NCBI GenBank assembly: GCA_946482335.1
Contig: CAMLRG010000052.1
Location: forward strand, 1-30,030
Length of the DNA: 30,030 nt
DNA from: an uncultured Duganella sp.
Lineage (GTDB): Bacteria; Pseudomonadota; Gammaproteobacteria; Burkholderiales; Burkholderiaceae
Reading direction: 5' to 3'
Positions within the stretch are counted from its first letter, which is position 1, and every line of letters starts with the position of its first letter. The notes beneath the pieces were generated by a model. It saw nothing but the letters and a program-made list of their open reading frames with translations, was not told the DNA's origin and searched no databases. Below are positions 1 to 7,751 of this stretch, in pieces. Both the position numbers and the translations under genes were made by a program.

Positions 1-554
1 ATCCACAGCGACAGGTCAGGGCCGATCAGCGGGATCGCGCCGAACAGGTTGACGATCACCTGGGCGCCCCAGTACGACATCTGGCCCCATGGCAGCAGGT
101 AGCCGAAGAAGGCTTCGGCCATCAGGCACAGGAAGATGGCGAAACCGAACAGCCAGATCAGTTCACGTGGCTTGCGGTAGGAACCGTACATCAGGCCGCG
201 GGTCATGTGCAGGTACACGATGATGAAGAAGGCCGAGGCGCCGGTCGAGTGCATGTAACGCACCAGCCAGCCCCATGGGACTTCGCGCATGATGTATTCG
301 ACCGATGCGAAGGCCAGGCCGGCATCCGGCTTGTAGTGCATGGTCAGGAAGATGCCGGTGACGATCTGCAGCACCAGGACCAGCATGGCCAGGGAACCGA
401 AGATGTACCAGAAGTTGAAGTTTTTCGGGGCGTAGTACTTGCCCCATTGGTCGTTCCACAGCTTGGTCAGCGGGAAGCGGTCGTCGACCCAGCCCAGGGC
501 TTTCTGTGCGGCTGGTGCGTCGGCAGGGAATTTGGTTTCCTTGAATGCGGCCAT
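1..554 (-). CDS. petB: Cytochrome b subunit of bc1 complex (3' end outside window)
   Basis: This encodes the dihaem membrane subunit of the ubiquinol:cytochrome c oxidoreductase, which carries the quinol-oxidising and quinone-reducing sites in the inner membrane. The ATG lies at 554 and 184 codons are visible before the window edge, so about half of a usual cytochrome b is present. Visible family marks are two histidines 14 residues apart (H102 in YMHSTGAS and H116 in YLHMTRG), which ligate the two b haems in one helix pair, the GYLLPWGQMSYW block at about 151-162, and hydrophobic helices at about 48-72, 103-120 and 133-155. It starts 3 bp after the Rieske gene stop, so the two are co-transcribed. 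A cytochrome c1 gene would be expected beyond position 1. Identification is firm; only the truncation by the window limits it. Confidence 0.95.
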   Translation of the reverse strand, partial: MAAFKETKFPADAPAAQKALGWVDDRFPLTKLWNDQWGKYYAPKNFNFWYIFGSLAMLVLVLQIVTGIFLTMHYKPDAGLAFASVEYIMREVPWGWLVRYMHSTGASAFFIIVYLHMTRGLMYGSYRKPRELIWLFGFAIFLCLMAEAFFGYLLPWGQMSYWGAQVIVNLFGAIPLIGPDLSLW

Positions 555-557
555 GGA

Positions 558-1166
558 TTATGCCTCGCCTTTCTCGTCTTTACCGATGACCAGCTTGGCA
601 TCGCCCAGGTACATATGGCGCGGCACTTCCAGGTTGTCCGGTGCTGGCTTGTTCTTGAATACGCGGCCGGCCATGTCGAAGGTGGAACCGTGGCATGGGC
701 ACAGGAAGCCGCCTGCCCAGTCGTCCGGCAGCGATGGCTGCGCGCCCGGGGTGAACTTGCTCGACGGGGAGCAGCCCAGGTGGGAGCAGATCCCCACGGC
801 GACCAGGATTTCCGGCTTGATGGAGCGGTACTGGTTGCGGGCGTATTCCGGCGTCAGCATGTCGGGAGTACGCTCGGACTTCGGGTCCGCCACTTCCGGC
901 TCGGTCTTCTTCAGCGATTCCACCATGTCCGGCGTACGCTTCAGGATCCAGACCGGCTTACCACGCCATTCGACGGTTTTCATTTCGCCGGGCTGCAGCG
1001 TGGAGATGTCCACTTCCACCGGTGCACCCGCTGCCTTCGCGCGCTCGGAAGGCTGGAACGTGCTTACCAGGGCGCCAGTTGCGCCCAAACCGACCACACC
1101 ACCCGCCGCACACGTGGCGACGAGCAGACCGCGACGGCTGGAATCGACCTGCTTTTCGATACTCAT
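558..1166 (-). CDS. petA: Ubiquinol-cytochrome c reductase Rieske iron-sulfur subunit
   Basis: The 202-residue Rieske protein takes an electron from ubiquinol at the cytochrome b Qo site and passes it to cytochrome c1. The [2Fe-2S] site is complete: CSHLGC (C127, H129, C132) and CPCHGS (C156, C158, H159). C127, H129, C156 and H159 should be the cluster ligands, with C132-C158 as the stabilising disulfide. The N-terminus has a twin-arginine pair (SSRRGLL, R11-R12) before a hydrophobic anchor at about 14-37, as expected for a Tat-exported, membrane-anchored Rieske protein. Length is typical. It is the first gene of a petAB(C) operon and is divergent from mscL across about 200 bp of AT-rich sequence. 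Confidence 0.96.
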   Translation of the reverse strand: MSIEKQVDSSRRGLLVATCAAGGVVGLGATGALVSTFQPSERAKAAGAPVEVDISTLQPGEMKTVEWRGKPVWILKRTPDMVESLKKTEPEVADPKSERTPDMLTPEYARNQYRSIKPEILVAVGICSHLGCSPSSKFTPGAQPSLPDDWAGGFLCPCHGSTFDMAGRVFKNKPAPDNLEVPRHMYLGDAKLVIGKDEKGEA

Positions 1167-1234
1167 ACAAACCCCAATCAGTCAAAAATCTGAAATCTTT
1201 ATTAGAACGTTAACAAAGCTTCTAGCAACCTTAA

Positions 1235-1240
1235 ATTATA
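1235..1240 (-). promoter_or_regulatory. Candidate -10 element of the petA promoter
   Basis: On the minus strand this reads TATAAT, a perfect -10 hexamer, about 69 bp before the petA ATG. It sits in the locally AT-rich divergent intergenic region (1167-1372). No good -35 hexamer is present at 17 bp; the best is TTTAAT. Transcription would start near 1228. This is a sequence-only prediction. I did not find a convincing promoter for mscL in the same region. Confidence 0.35.
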
Positions 1241-1372
1241 AAGGAGTGAAGACACGAATTAAAGCAAAACCTTGCAATGGGCCAATCCGCCCCCACGTAG
1301 CGCCCCCTTGCGCGTTCCATGAAATTCCCGCAAAGTTGATGCAAATCCATGAACTTTTTGAAAGAACCTGCT

Positions 1373-1798
1373 ATGGCGATGTTGCAAGAATTTAAAGAAT
1401 TTGCCATGAAGGGCAACGTGATCGACCTGGCGGTCGGGGTGATCATCGGTGCCGCTTTCGGCAAGATTGTCGATTCGCTGGTGGCCGACGTGATCATGCC
1501 GCCGATCGGGATGCTGCTGGGCGGCCTCGATTTCGCCAACTATTACGTCCCGCTCAATGGCCAGGCCGCCAACCTGAGCCTGGCCGAGGCGAAGAAGCTG
1601 GGCGCGGTCATTGCCTACGGCAACTTCTTCACCATCCTGCTGAACTTCATCATCCTGGCCTTCGTGATCTTCCAGATGGTACGCCTGGTGGCCAAATTGC
1701 GCCGCGACCAGGCGCCGGCGGCCGCGCCGGCCGAGCCTGCCCCGCCGGCGGAAGATATCGTGCTTTTGCGCGAAATCCGCGATTCTTTGCGAAAATAG
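1373..1798 (+). CDS. mscL: Large-conductance mechanosensitive channel MscL
   Basis: MscL is a homopentameric inner-membrane channel that opens under membrane tension to release solutes on hypo-osmotic shock. The 141-residue product begins [15 protein letters not shown], and the N-terminal amphipathic helix and first transmembrane block ([19 protein letters not shown], then LVADVIMPP) are near-identical to the family. The second membrane segment is at about 83-108. An Ala/Pro-rich linker leads to the C-terminal bundle helix [16 protein letters not shown] chose ATG 1373, which has an AAAGAA purine stretch upstream and matches the usual family N-terminus. An in-frame ATG at 1349 would add eight residues and has no ribosome-binding site. 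The HtrA-type protease gene follows 30 bp downstream. Confidence 0.95.
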   Translation: MAMLQEFKEFAMKGNVIDLAVGVIIGAAFGKIVDSLVADVIMPPIGMLLGGLDFANYYVPLNGQAANLSLAEAKKLGAVIAYGNFFTILLNFIILAFVIFQMVRLVAKLRRDQAPAAAPAEPAPPAEDIVLLREIRDSLRK

Positions 1799-1828
1799 GA
1801 GTTAACCTCCTCTTTGTAGCAACACGCC

Positions 1829-2968
1829 ATGCGAAAACTCTGGTTATTGTTTGCACAAACGGTGACCATCGCATTGGCACTGTATTTTGTGTATGCGGCC
1901 GTGCAGCGGCCGGCGGCGCCGGCTGGCGCGCCGACGGCCTTGTCCGCCGGCCGCGGCGCGGCGGCGCTGGACGCCGGCCTGCCGCCCTCCCCCGGTTCCT
2001 ACCGGGCGGCCGCCGGCCGCGCCATGCCGGCGGTCGTCAATATCCTCACCACCAAGGCGGTACGCAAGCGCCATCCGCTGTCGCGCGACCCCTTCTTCAA
2101 GCGCTTCTTCGGCGACCGCGACGAGGACGACGACCAGAACAGCCTGGGCTCGGGCGTGATCGTCAGCCCGGAAGGCTATATCCTGACCAATTACCACGTG
2201 GTGGAAGCGGCCGACGAAATCCAGGTGGTGCTGCCCGATGGCCGCAAGGCCGCCGCCAAGCTGGTCGGCACCGACCCGGAAACCGACCTGGCGGTGGTGC
2301 AGGTCAAGCTCGACAAGCTGCCGGTGGTGGCGCTGGGCCAGGTGGAACAGGCCAAGGTGGGCGACGTGGTGCTGGCCATCGGCAACCCCTTCGGTGTCGG
2401 CCAGACAGTCACCATGGGCATCATTTCCGCCCTGGGCCGCAATAACCTGCACATCAACCACTTCGAGAACTTCATCCAGACCGATGCCGCGATCAATTTC
2501 GGCAATTCGGGCGGCGCCCTGATCGACACCCAGGGCAACCTGCTGGGCATCAATTCCGCGATCTATTCCCAGACCGGGGGCTCGGTCGGCATCGGCTTCG
2601 CCATTCCGGTCAGCACGGCGCGCACGGTGCTCGACGCCATCATCAAGGATGGCCATGTGGTGCGCGGCTGGATCGGCGTCGAATCGCAGGAAATCACGCC
2701 GGAGCTGGCGCACAGCTTCGGGCTGGAGCGCGATTCGGGCGCCATCATCGCCGGCGTGGTGCGCAACGGGCCGGCCGACAAGGCGGGCATGCGGCCCGGC
2801 GACATCCTGCTGTCGGTGGACGGCAAGCCGGTCAAGGACACCAATGAAATGCTGAACCTGATCGCCCAGCTCTCGCCGGGCGGCCAGTCGACCATGCGCA
2901 TCCTGCGCAAGAGCCGCGAAAGCGACCTCCAACTCACCGTGGGCAAGCGCCCCATCGCCAAGAAATAA
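1829..2968 (+). CDS. HtrA/DegS-type periplasmic serine endopeptidase, one PDZ domain
   Basis: This is an envelope quality-control protease of the trypsin-like S1C family. The 379-residue protein has an uncleaved-looking hydrophobic N-terminus (about 4-24), then an Ala/Pro/Gly-rich linker, a protease domain (about 60-265) and one PDZ domain (about 278-372). The catalytic triad is visible as H123 (TNYHVV), D153 (ETDLAVV) and S227 (FGNSGGAL). An acidic loop, GDRDEDDDQN (about 95-104), lies in the region of the family's LA loop. One PDZ domain plus an N-terminal anchor resembles DegS/HhoB-type proteins rather than DegP, which has two PDZ domains. It lies 30 bp after mscL, and the DUF2461 gene begins 6 bp downstream, so co-transcription is likely. 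Whether it works as a sigma-E regulatory protease or a general degradative one cannot be told from sequence. Confidence 0.92.
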   Translation: MRKLWLLFAQTVTIALALYFVYAAVQRPAAPAGAPTALSAGRGAAALDAGLPPSPGSYRAAAGRAMPAVVNILTTKAVRKRHPLSRDPFFKRFFGDRDEDDDQNSLGSGVIVSPEGYILTNYHVVEAADEIQVVLPDGRKAAAKLVGTDPETDLAVVQVKLDKLPVVALGQVEQAKVGDVVLAIGNPFGVGQTVTMGIISALGRNNLHINHFENFIQTDAAINFGNSGGALIDTQGNLLGINSAIYSQTGGSVGIGFAIPVSTARTVLDAIIKDGHVVRGWIGVESQEITPELAHSFGLERDSGAIIAGVVRNGPADKAGMRPGDILLSVDGKPVKDTNEMLNLIAQLSPGGQSTMRILRKSRESDLQLTVGKRPIAKK

Positions 2969-2974
2969 GCCACC

Positions 2975-3667
2975 ATGCACCTGCGCGACCTGACCCGCTA
3001 CCTGGGCGAACTGTCCGACAACAATAACCGCCCCTGGTTCGTGATGAACAAGCCGCGCTACGACATCCTGCGCGAGGAATTCCTGGAACTGGTGACCCAG
3101 GTGATCGGGGAACTGGGCAAGTTCGACGCCCAGGTCAAGTTCTGCAACCCGAAGAAAGCCATGTTCCGCATCAACCGCGACGTGCGCTTCGCCCACGACA
3201 AGCGCCCCTACAAGACGCACTTCTCGGCTGCCATTGCGCCGAACGATATGCGCCGCCCCAGCATGGCCGGCGGACCGACCTGGTATTTCGAAATCACGCC
3301 GCAGGGCGTGCTGGGCATTGGCGCCGGCGAATATCTCCCGCCGCCGCACCGCCTGAAGGCGTTGCGCAACCATATGGTCAACGATGCCGCCGGCTTCAAG
3401 AAAGCCCTGGCCAACAAGGCGCTGAAGGCGCGCTACGGCTCCATCACCGAAGAGCACAAGCTGCAGCGGCCGCCAAAAGGCTTCGATCCGCAGCACGAGC
3501 ATATCGAATTCATCAAGCTGAAAAGCTTCTTCGTGTTCCAGGAATTGAAACTGCCGCTGAACAAACCCGAAGAACTGCTGCCGGCCATCGCCGGCGCCTT
3601 CAAGGATGCCTGGCCGCTGGTGCAATGGATGCGCAGCGCACCGGTCGAGGAAGCGGAGGCGGCGTGA
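2975..3667 (+). CDS. DUF2461 family protein (TIGR02453-like)
   Basis: This is a 230-residue soluble protein without signal peptide or membrane segments. The arrangement matches the DUF2461 family: an N-terminal LxxLxxNNNRPWFVMNKPRYD block (residues about 9-30), a central MFRINRDVRFAHDKRPYKTHF segment (about 63-83), an SMAGGPTWYFEITP strand and a GAGEYLPPPHRLKALR helix. The biochemical function of this family is not established, and I assign none. It overlaps the next gene by 4 bp (GTGA), so the two are probably translationally coupled. It follows the protease by 6 bp. Confidence 0.85.
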   Translation: MHLRDLTRYLGELSDNNNRPWFVMNKPRYDILREEFLELVTQVIGELGKFDAQVKFCNPKKAMFRINRDVRFAHDKRPYKTHFSAAIAPNDMRRPSMAGGPTWYFEITPQGVLGIGAGEYLPPPHRLKALRNHMVNDAAGFKKALANKALKARYGSITEEHKLQRPPKGFDPQHEHIEFIKLKSFFVFQELKLPLNKPEELLPAIAGAFKDAWPLVQWMRSAPVEEAEAA

Positions 3668-4740
3668 CCGTCCACCGCATCGCCGTCATCGCCGGCGACG
3701 GCATCGGCAAGGAAGTCATGCCGGAGGGATTGCGCGTGGTGCAGGCCGCGGCGGCGCGCTTCGGCCTGGCGCTCGAATTCGCCACCTTCGAATGGGCCAA
3801 TTGCGATTACTACCTGCAGCACGGGCAAATGATGCCGCACGACTGGTTCGACCAGCTGAAAGGCTTCGACGCGATCTACTTCGGCGCCGTGGGCTGGCCG
3901 GACGCGGTGCCGGACCACATTTCGCTGTGGGGCTCGCTGATCAAGTTCCGCCGCGAGTTCGACCAGTACGTGAACCTGCGGCCGGTGCGCCTGATGCCGG
4001 GCGTGCCCTGCCCGCTGGCGGGCAAGCAGCCGGGCGATATCGACTTTTACGTGGTGCGCGAGAATACCGAGGGCGAATATTCGGCGGCCGGCGGCCGGCT
4101 GTTCGAGCATACCGAGCGCGAAACCGTGCTGCAGGAAGCCGTCTTCACGCGCAAGGGCGTGGACCGCATCCTGCAGTTCGCCTTCGAGCTGGCGCAGTCG
4201 CGCCCGAAGAAGCACCTCACCTCCGCCACCAAGTCGAATGGCATCGCGATCAGCATGCCGTACTGGGATGAGCGGGTGCGGGCCATGGCCGGGCAGTATC
4301 CCGACGTGCGCTGGGACCAGTACCACGTCGACATCCTGGCGGCGCGCTTCGTGCTGAGCCCCGAGCGCTTCGACGTGGTGGTGGGATCGAACCTGTTCGG
4401 CGACATCCTGAGCGACCTGGGCCCGGCCTGCGCCGGCACCATCGGCATCGCGCCGTCGGCCAACCTGAACCCGGAACGCACCCTGCCTTCGCTGTTCGAG
4501 CCGGTGCATGGTTCGGCGCCCGATATCTACGGCAAGCATATCGCCAACCCGGTTGGCATGATCTGGTCCGGCGCCATGATGCTGGATTTCCTGGGCAACG
4601 GCGACGAACGCTACACGCGGGCGCACGACGCCATCATGCGCGCCATCGAGACCGTGCTGGTGCAGGGGCCGCGCACCCCGGACATGGGCGGCAACGCCAG
4701 CACCACCGAAATGGGCACGGCCATCGCCGCGCTGGTCTAG
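3664..4740 (+). CDS. Tartrate/D-malate dehydrogenase-type beta-decarboxylating oxidoreductase
   Basis: This is a 358-residue member of the isocitrate/isopropylmalate dehydrogenase family, the NAD- and divalent-metal-dependent oxidation and decarboxylation of 2-hydroxyacids. Visible marks are GDGIG (11-15), YVVRENTEGEYS (about 129-140), the catalytic lysine in SATKSNG (K190), and metal-binding aspartates D223, D247 and D251 (VGSNLFGDILSDLG). The VGWPD and SLWGSLIKFRREFDQYVNLRP blocks fit the tartrate dehydrogenase/D-malate dehydrogenase branch better than LeuB or Icd, but true substrate is inferred. I chose GTG 3664 because a GGAGG lies 6 bp upstream and it overlaps the previous stop by 4 bp. 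An in-frame ATG at 3625 lies inside the DUF2461 gene and adds an unrelated N-terminus. It converges with the response regulator, leaving a 3-bp gap. Confidence 0.85.
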   Translation: MTVHRIAVIAGDGIGKEVMPEGLRVVQAAAARFGLALEFATFEWANCDYYLQHGQMMPHDWFDQLKGFDAIYFGAVGWPDAVPDHISLWGSLIKFRREFDQYVNLRPVRLMPGVPCPLAGKQPGDIDFYVVRENTEGEYSAAGGRLFEHTERETVLQEAVFTRKGVDRILQFAFELAQSRPKKHLTSATKSNGIAISMPYWDERVRAMAGQYPDVRWDQYHVDILAARFVLSPERFDVVVGSNLFGDILSDLGPACAGTIGIAPSANLNPERTLPSLFEPVHGSAPDIYGKHIANPVGMIWSGAMMLDFLGNGDERYTRAHDAIMRAIETVLVQGPRTPDMGGNASTTEMGTAIAALV

Positions 4741-4743
4741 GCT

Positions 4744-5499
4744 TCAGGCGCCCAGCAGGACTTTCACCGCCGGCAGGTGGCGCTCGCTCACCGGCACCCG
4801 GTCGCCGCAGCGCAGCAGCAATTGGCTGCCCCCTTCCGCGTCGCGCTCCAGCGCCGCCACTTCGCTGGCGCGTACCAGCGCGCGGCGGTGCACGCGCAGG
4901 AAGCAAGACGGGTCCAGGTGCTGCTCCAGCCGGCCCAGCGGCACCCGATGCAGCACGCGCCGCTGCGCCAGGCGCAGCTCGACGTAATTGCCGGCCGCCT
5001 CGATCCACAGCACTTCATCCACTTGCACGCATTCGATACGGCCGACCGAGCGCACGTTCAGCTGCTGCAGCCAGGCCTGCGCCGGGGCCGCGAAGGCGCG
5101 CATCGCACGCCCATACGCGGCGCGCTGGCGTTGCTCGAGCATGGCGGCGGCGCGTTGCAGCGCCTGCTCCAGCCGCTGGTCGTCGAAAGGCTTGAGCAGG
5201 TAGTCCAGCGCGTGCACCTCGAAGGCTTCGATGGCGTGTTCGTTGTAGGCCGTAGCGAAGATCACCAGTGGCGGCTCTTCGCGCTGCGCCAGGTCGCGCG
5301 CCAGCGCCAGGCCGGATTCCTGCGGCATCTGGATATCGAGGAACACCACGTCCACCGCTTGCGCGTCGAGCATGCCGCGCGCCGCCGCCGCGCTGGCGCA
5401 TTCGCCCACCAGCTCCCAGCCCGCATGGGGCGCCAGTCCGTAGCGCAGGTTGATGCGGCCGGGTTCCTCGTCGTCGACGATCAGGGCGCGGATCTTCAT
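4744..5499 (-). CDS. LytTR-family response regulator
   Basis: This is a 251-residue two-component regulator. The receiver domain (about 3-120) has the acidic pair D9-D10, phospho-acceptor D55 (VVFLDIQMP), T83 and K103 (LLKPFDD). The C-terminal LytTR DNA-binding domain (about 148-250) shows the WIEAAGNYVELRL, LHRVPLGRLEQHL and FLRVHRRALVR blocks typical of AlgR/LytR/YpdB-like proteins. Its ATG overlaps the histidine kinase stop by 4 bp (ATGA), so the pair is made together. A 9-12-9 bp direct repeat upstream of the divergent exported-protein genes (6603-6632) is the likely target. The signal sensed is unknown. Confidence 0.94.
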   Translation of the reverse strand: MKIRALIVDDEEPGRINLRYGLAPHAGWELVGECASAAAARGMLDAQAVDVVFLDIQMPQESGLALARDLAQREEPPLVIFATAYNEHAIEAFEVHALDYLLKPFDDQRLEQALQRAAAMLEQRQRAAYGRAMRAFAAPAQAWLQQLNVRSVGRIECVQVDEVLWIEAAGNYVELRLAQRRVLHRVPLGRLEQHLDPSCFLRVHRRALVRASEVAALERDAEGGSQLLLRCGDRVPVSERHLPAVKVLLGA

Positions 5500-6521
5500 G
5501 AGGCGAAATACATCGGCATATTGATTTCAGCGACAAAGCGGCCGGCGGCGCGCTCGGTGCGCAAGCGGGCACCGTTGCCGCACGCTATGCGCAGCCGGGC
5601 TTCGATATTGCGCAGGCCCATGCCCATGCCGGGATTGGGGGGCACCTCGCGCACCGGATTGCTGATATGGATGTGCAGCATGCCGTCCCGCTCCGCGAAG
5701 CGCAGCACGATCTCGCCAGCACCGTCGTGGCAATCGAGGTCGTGGCGCAGCGCATTCTCCACCAGGGGCTGCAGCAGCAGGGGCGGGCAATCGGCCGCCA
5801 GCACGGCGCCGCTGTCGCCCTCGATGTCCACCCGCAAGCGGTCGCCATAGCGCATCGCCTGCAGCGACAGGTAATCGCGCACGAACTGCAATTCCTCCGC
5901 CAGGGTCACCCATTCGCGCGAGCTGGCCGCCTGGGCATAGCGCAGCAAGCCGCTCAGGCGGCTGATCGCGCTCAATGTGGCCGCCTTGTCGTCCATGCGT
6001 ACCATGGCGCTCACCGCGTTCAGGGCATTGAACAGGAAGTGGGGCTCCAGCTGGCCCCTCAGGGCAGCCAGGCGCTGCTGCTCCAGTTCCAGGCGCAGGG
6101 TCAGGTTGTCGGTCTCGCGCGCCCGCTGCAGCTGCCAGATGCGGATGCCGGCGACCGTCACGAAGGTAAAAGTGGTCCAGGTCAGCTCAAGGAAGATCGC
6201 GAACAGGCTGCGCTCGTGCAGCAGCGAGACGAACAGGCATTCCAGCGGCAGGAAAAGCACCAGCACCAGCAGGTAGCAACGGGCGATCCCGCGCTGGGTG
6301 GCGAGCACCTGCGGCCAGCGCTCCAGCGCGACGTACAGCATGGCACTGAACACCACCATCAGTGTGTGGGAGCTGGCCCAGTCGAACAGCACCTCCGGAT
6401 AGGAGGCGTCGGCGCCCCGGTGCAGCAGCGCGCCATAAGACGATAGCGCGCCAGTCACGCAGATGACGCTCCACACCAGCAGGCTGACGCCCAGGATACG
6501 TAGGAAATGCAAGGTTCTCAT
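5496..6521 (-). CDS. LytS/YpdA-type sensor histidine kinase
   Basis: This is a 341-residue membrane kinase paired with the LytTR regulator. Four hydrophobic segments are seen in the first 130 residues (about 8-28, 52-66, 82-102 and 108-128), with no large periplasmic domain, followed by a short coiled linker. The catalytic core is of the His_kinase (PF06580) type: QLEPHFLFNALN with phospho-histidine H161, an N-box LVENALRH (N256) and a G-box GMGMGLRN (298-305). I start at ATG 6521 (MRTLHFLRIL), where the first membrane helix begins. A reading-frame extension to 6677 would run through the regulatory repeats and adds an Arg/Pro-rich segment with no recognisable feature. No strong ribosome-binding site precedes 6521, so the start is less certain than the identity. 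Confidence 0.9.
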   Translation of the reverse strand: MRTLHFLRILGVSLLVWSVICVTGALSSYGALLHRGADASYPEVLFDWASSHTLMVVFSAMLYVALERWPQVLATQRGIARCYLLVLVLFLPLECLFVSLLHERSLFAIFLELTWTTFTFVTVAGIRIWQLQRARETDNLTLRLELEQQRLAALRGQLEPHFLFNALNAVSAMVRMDDKAATLSAISRLSGLLRYAQAASSREWVTLAEELQFVRDYLSLQAMRYGDRLRVDIEGDSGAVLAADCPPLLLQPLVENALRHDLDCHDGAGEIVLRFAERDGMLHIHISNPVREVPPNPGMGMGLRNIEARLRIACGNGARLRTERAAGRFVAEINMPMYFAS

Positions 6522-6602
6522 GGCTGGGCAGTATACCGGTCCCCGCCGGGGTGGCCCAGGACGCCCGTCACCCGGGCGGCCAGCTTCGTCACACCGGGTT
6601 TC

Positions 6603-6632
6603 CTGCATTTCAGGTCGCCATTTCTGCATTTC
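6603..6632. promoter_or_regulatory. Candidate LytTR operator: two 9-bp direct repeats, 12-bp spacer
   Basis: CTGCATTTC occurs at 6603-6611 and again, identically, at 6624-6632, a period of 21 bp or two helical turns. Two 9-bp direct repeats separated by 12-13 bp is the classical architecture of LytTR-domain binding sites, and the core resembles the GGCATTTCAT repeats I recall for E. coli YpdB. The site lies in the divergent region between the LytTR/kinase pair and the small exported protein and GIN genes. A TATAGT -10-like element follows at 6668-6673 with a poor -35, as expected of an activator-dependent plus-strand promoter. Confidence 0.6.
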
Positions 6633-6667
6633 GTCGCACACCGGTAGTGCTGGACACCGCACATATC

Positions 6668-6673
6668 TATAGT
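6668..6673 (+). promoter_or_regulatory. Candidate -10 element upstream of the exported-protein operon
   Basis: TATAGT (5 of 6 matches to the consensus) lies 51 bp before the small exported protein start. The hexamer 17 bp upstream (TAGTGC, 6645-6650) is a poor -35, and the LytTR-like repeats end about 12 bp before it. That spacing fits a promoter that needs a bound LytTR regulator. Prediction only. Confidence 0.35.
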
Positions 6674-6723
6674 TCAATCAACGAAACGCGAAATGAACTT
6701 AACCCAACCGAATGGAGAGCAAA

Positions 6724-6921
6724 ATGAACATCGCCAAAAACATGGAATTCATCTTCCTCGCAGCTGTCGCCGTGGTCGGCGCGACCGGCCTGGCAACCGC
6801 CGCCAGCCCGCTCAAGCACAGCGCACCTGCACCGGTCGTCGCCAAAGCCGAAGCCAGCGCGATGCCAGTGGTGACCGTCACCGCCAAGCGCCTGACCGCA
6901 GCCGAAAAAGCCGCACTGTAA
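6724..6921 (+). CDS. Small exported protein of unknown function (65 aa)
   Basis: This is a 65-residue protein that I do not recognise. Its N-terminus has a hydrophobic segment (about 8-27, FIFLAAVAVVGATGLATA) ending in an Ala-x-Ala-like site near residues 25-28, consistent with a cleaved signal peptide. That would leave a mature peptide of under 40 residues, rich in Ala, Pro, Lys and Val, ending TVTAKRLTAAEKAAL. ATG 6724 is preferred because GGAGAG lies just upstream; an in-frame ATG at 6712 would overlap that site. It is followed 34 bp later by the GIN-domain gene and probably shares its promoter. The mature part is too short for domain assignment. Confidence 0.65.
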   Translation: MNIAKNMEFIFLAAVAVVGATGLATAASPLKHSAPAPVVAKAEASAMPVVTVTAKRLTAAEKAAL

Positions 6922-6955
6922 CGCGACCAGCAAAGCCACTTCACGGAGCCACGAC

Positions 6956-7714
6956 ATGAACAAGTTCTTCACCGCCACGATGATGACCGCAGTACTGCTC
7001 ACCGCAGGCGCTGCCCACGCGGACGAAATCATCACCGAAGCGCGCAGCGTCGAAGGCCGTCCCGTGAAAGTCGTCCTCGACGGCGTGGTGGACCTGAAGC
7101 TGAAGCAAGGCGCCCCGGCGATGGTGGTCTCCGGCGACAAGCGCTACCTGCAAAAGATTACGGTGACGCAGAACGGCGACACCATCCGCATCGGTACCGA
7201 GAGCATGCGCGGCATCCATATGGGCAGCCGCAACCTGAAAGCGGAACTGTCGCTGCCGCAGCTGCGCGAGCTGGTTTCCGCCGGCGTGGGCTCGGCTGAA
7301 GTGAAGGGATTCGACGGCGATGAAGTTCGCCTCTCCCTGGAAGGCGCAGGCTCCGTGACCGTGGCCTCGCGTTTCAAGAAGGTCGATGCACGCCTGACCG
7401 GCGTCGGCAGCATGACCGTCAGCGAGACCCAGGCCGACGTGGTCGACCTGAACCTGAAAGGCGCCGGCCAGATTTCGATCTCCGGCCAGAGCAAGCAACT
7501 GTACGCCAAGCTGGGCGGCATCGGCAGCCTCGATGCGAAGCAGCTGCAAAGCGAGAGCGTGGACGCCGACATGACCGGCCTTGGCAGTGCCACCTTCAAC
7601 GCAAAGACTTCCGCCAACCTGCGCCTGAGCGGCCTGGGTTCGGCAACGGTGTACGGCAAGCCCGCCAACCGCCAATCCACGGCCCGCGGACTGGGCAGCG
7701 TGTCCTGGAATTAA
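6956..7714 (+). CDS. Exported GIN-domain (DUF2807) protein
   Basis: This 252-residue protein has a clear signal peptide (MNKFFTATMMTAVLLTAGAAHA, cleavage after residue 22) and a head GIN-domain body (DUF2807). The body shows a repeating G-x-G-S/Q pattern about every 17-25 residues (GVGSAEV, GAGSVTV, GVGSMTV, GAGQISI, GIGSLDA, GLGSATF, GLGSATV, GLGSVSW). This pattern is expected of a right-handed beta-solenoid, one rung per repeat. Location should be periplasmic or outer surface. Molecular function of the family is not settled. Its position divergent from a LytTR two-component pair, behind a LytTR-type operator and a small exported protein, suggests it is an output of that envelope-sensing system. 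A rho-independent terminator follows at 7752-7780. Confidence 0.88.
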   Translation: MNKFFTATMMTAVLLTAGAAHADEIITEARSVEGRPVKVVLDGVVDLKLKQGAPAMVVSGDKRYLQKITVTQNGDTIRIGTESMRGIHMGSRNLKAELSLPQLRELVSAGVGSAEVKGFDGDEVRLSLEGAGSVTVASRFKKVDARLTGVGSMTVSETQADVVDLNLKGAGQISISGQSKQLYAKLGGIGSLDAKQLQSESVDADMTGLGSATFNAKTSANLRLSGLGSATVYGKPANRQSTARGLGSVSWN

Positions 7715-7751
7715 AGTTTTCCCACCAACTCGTGATTCTTTCACGGTGCTT

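Noticed and set aside
1797..1811. AGGAG-TTAAC-CTCCT inverted repeat after mscL as a terminator
   Set aside because: A 5-bp stem with no T-run; too weak to call, and the next gene follows closely on the same strand.
1844..3625. Long open frame on the minus strand across the HtrA and DUF2461 genes
   Set aside because: Spans two well-supported plus-strand genes, with a composition typical of antisense frames in GC-rich DNA.
3625..3663. ATG at 3625 as start of the tartrate-type dehydrogenase
   Set aside because: It lies inside the DUF2461 gene without a site, while GTG 3664 has GGAGG upstream and gives the family N-terminus.
6522..6677. N-terminal extension of the histidine kinase to an ATG at 6677
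   Set aside because: It would code through the LytTR repeats, is Arg/Pro/Gly-rich and precedes the first membrane helix without any recognisable element.
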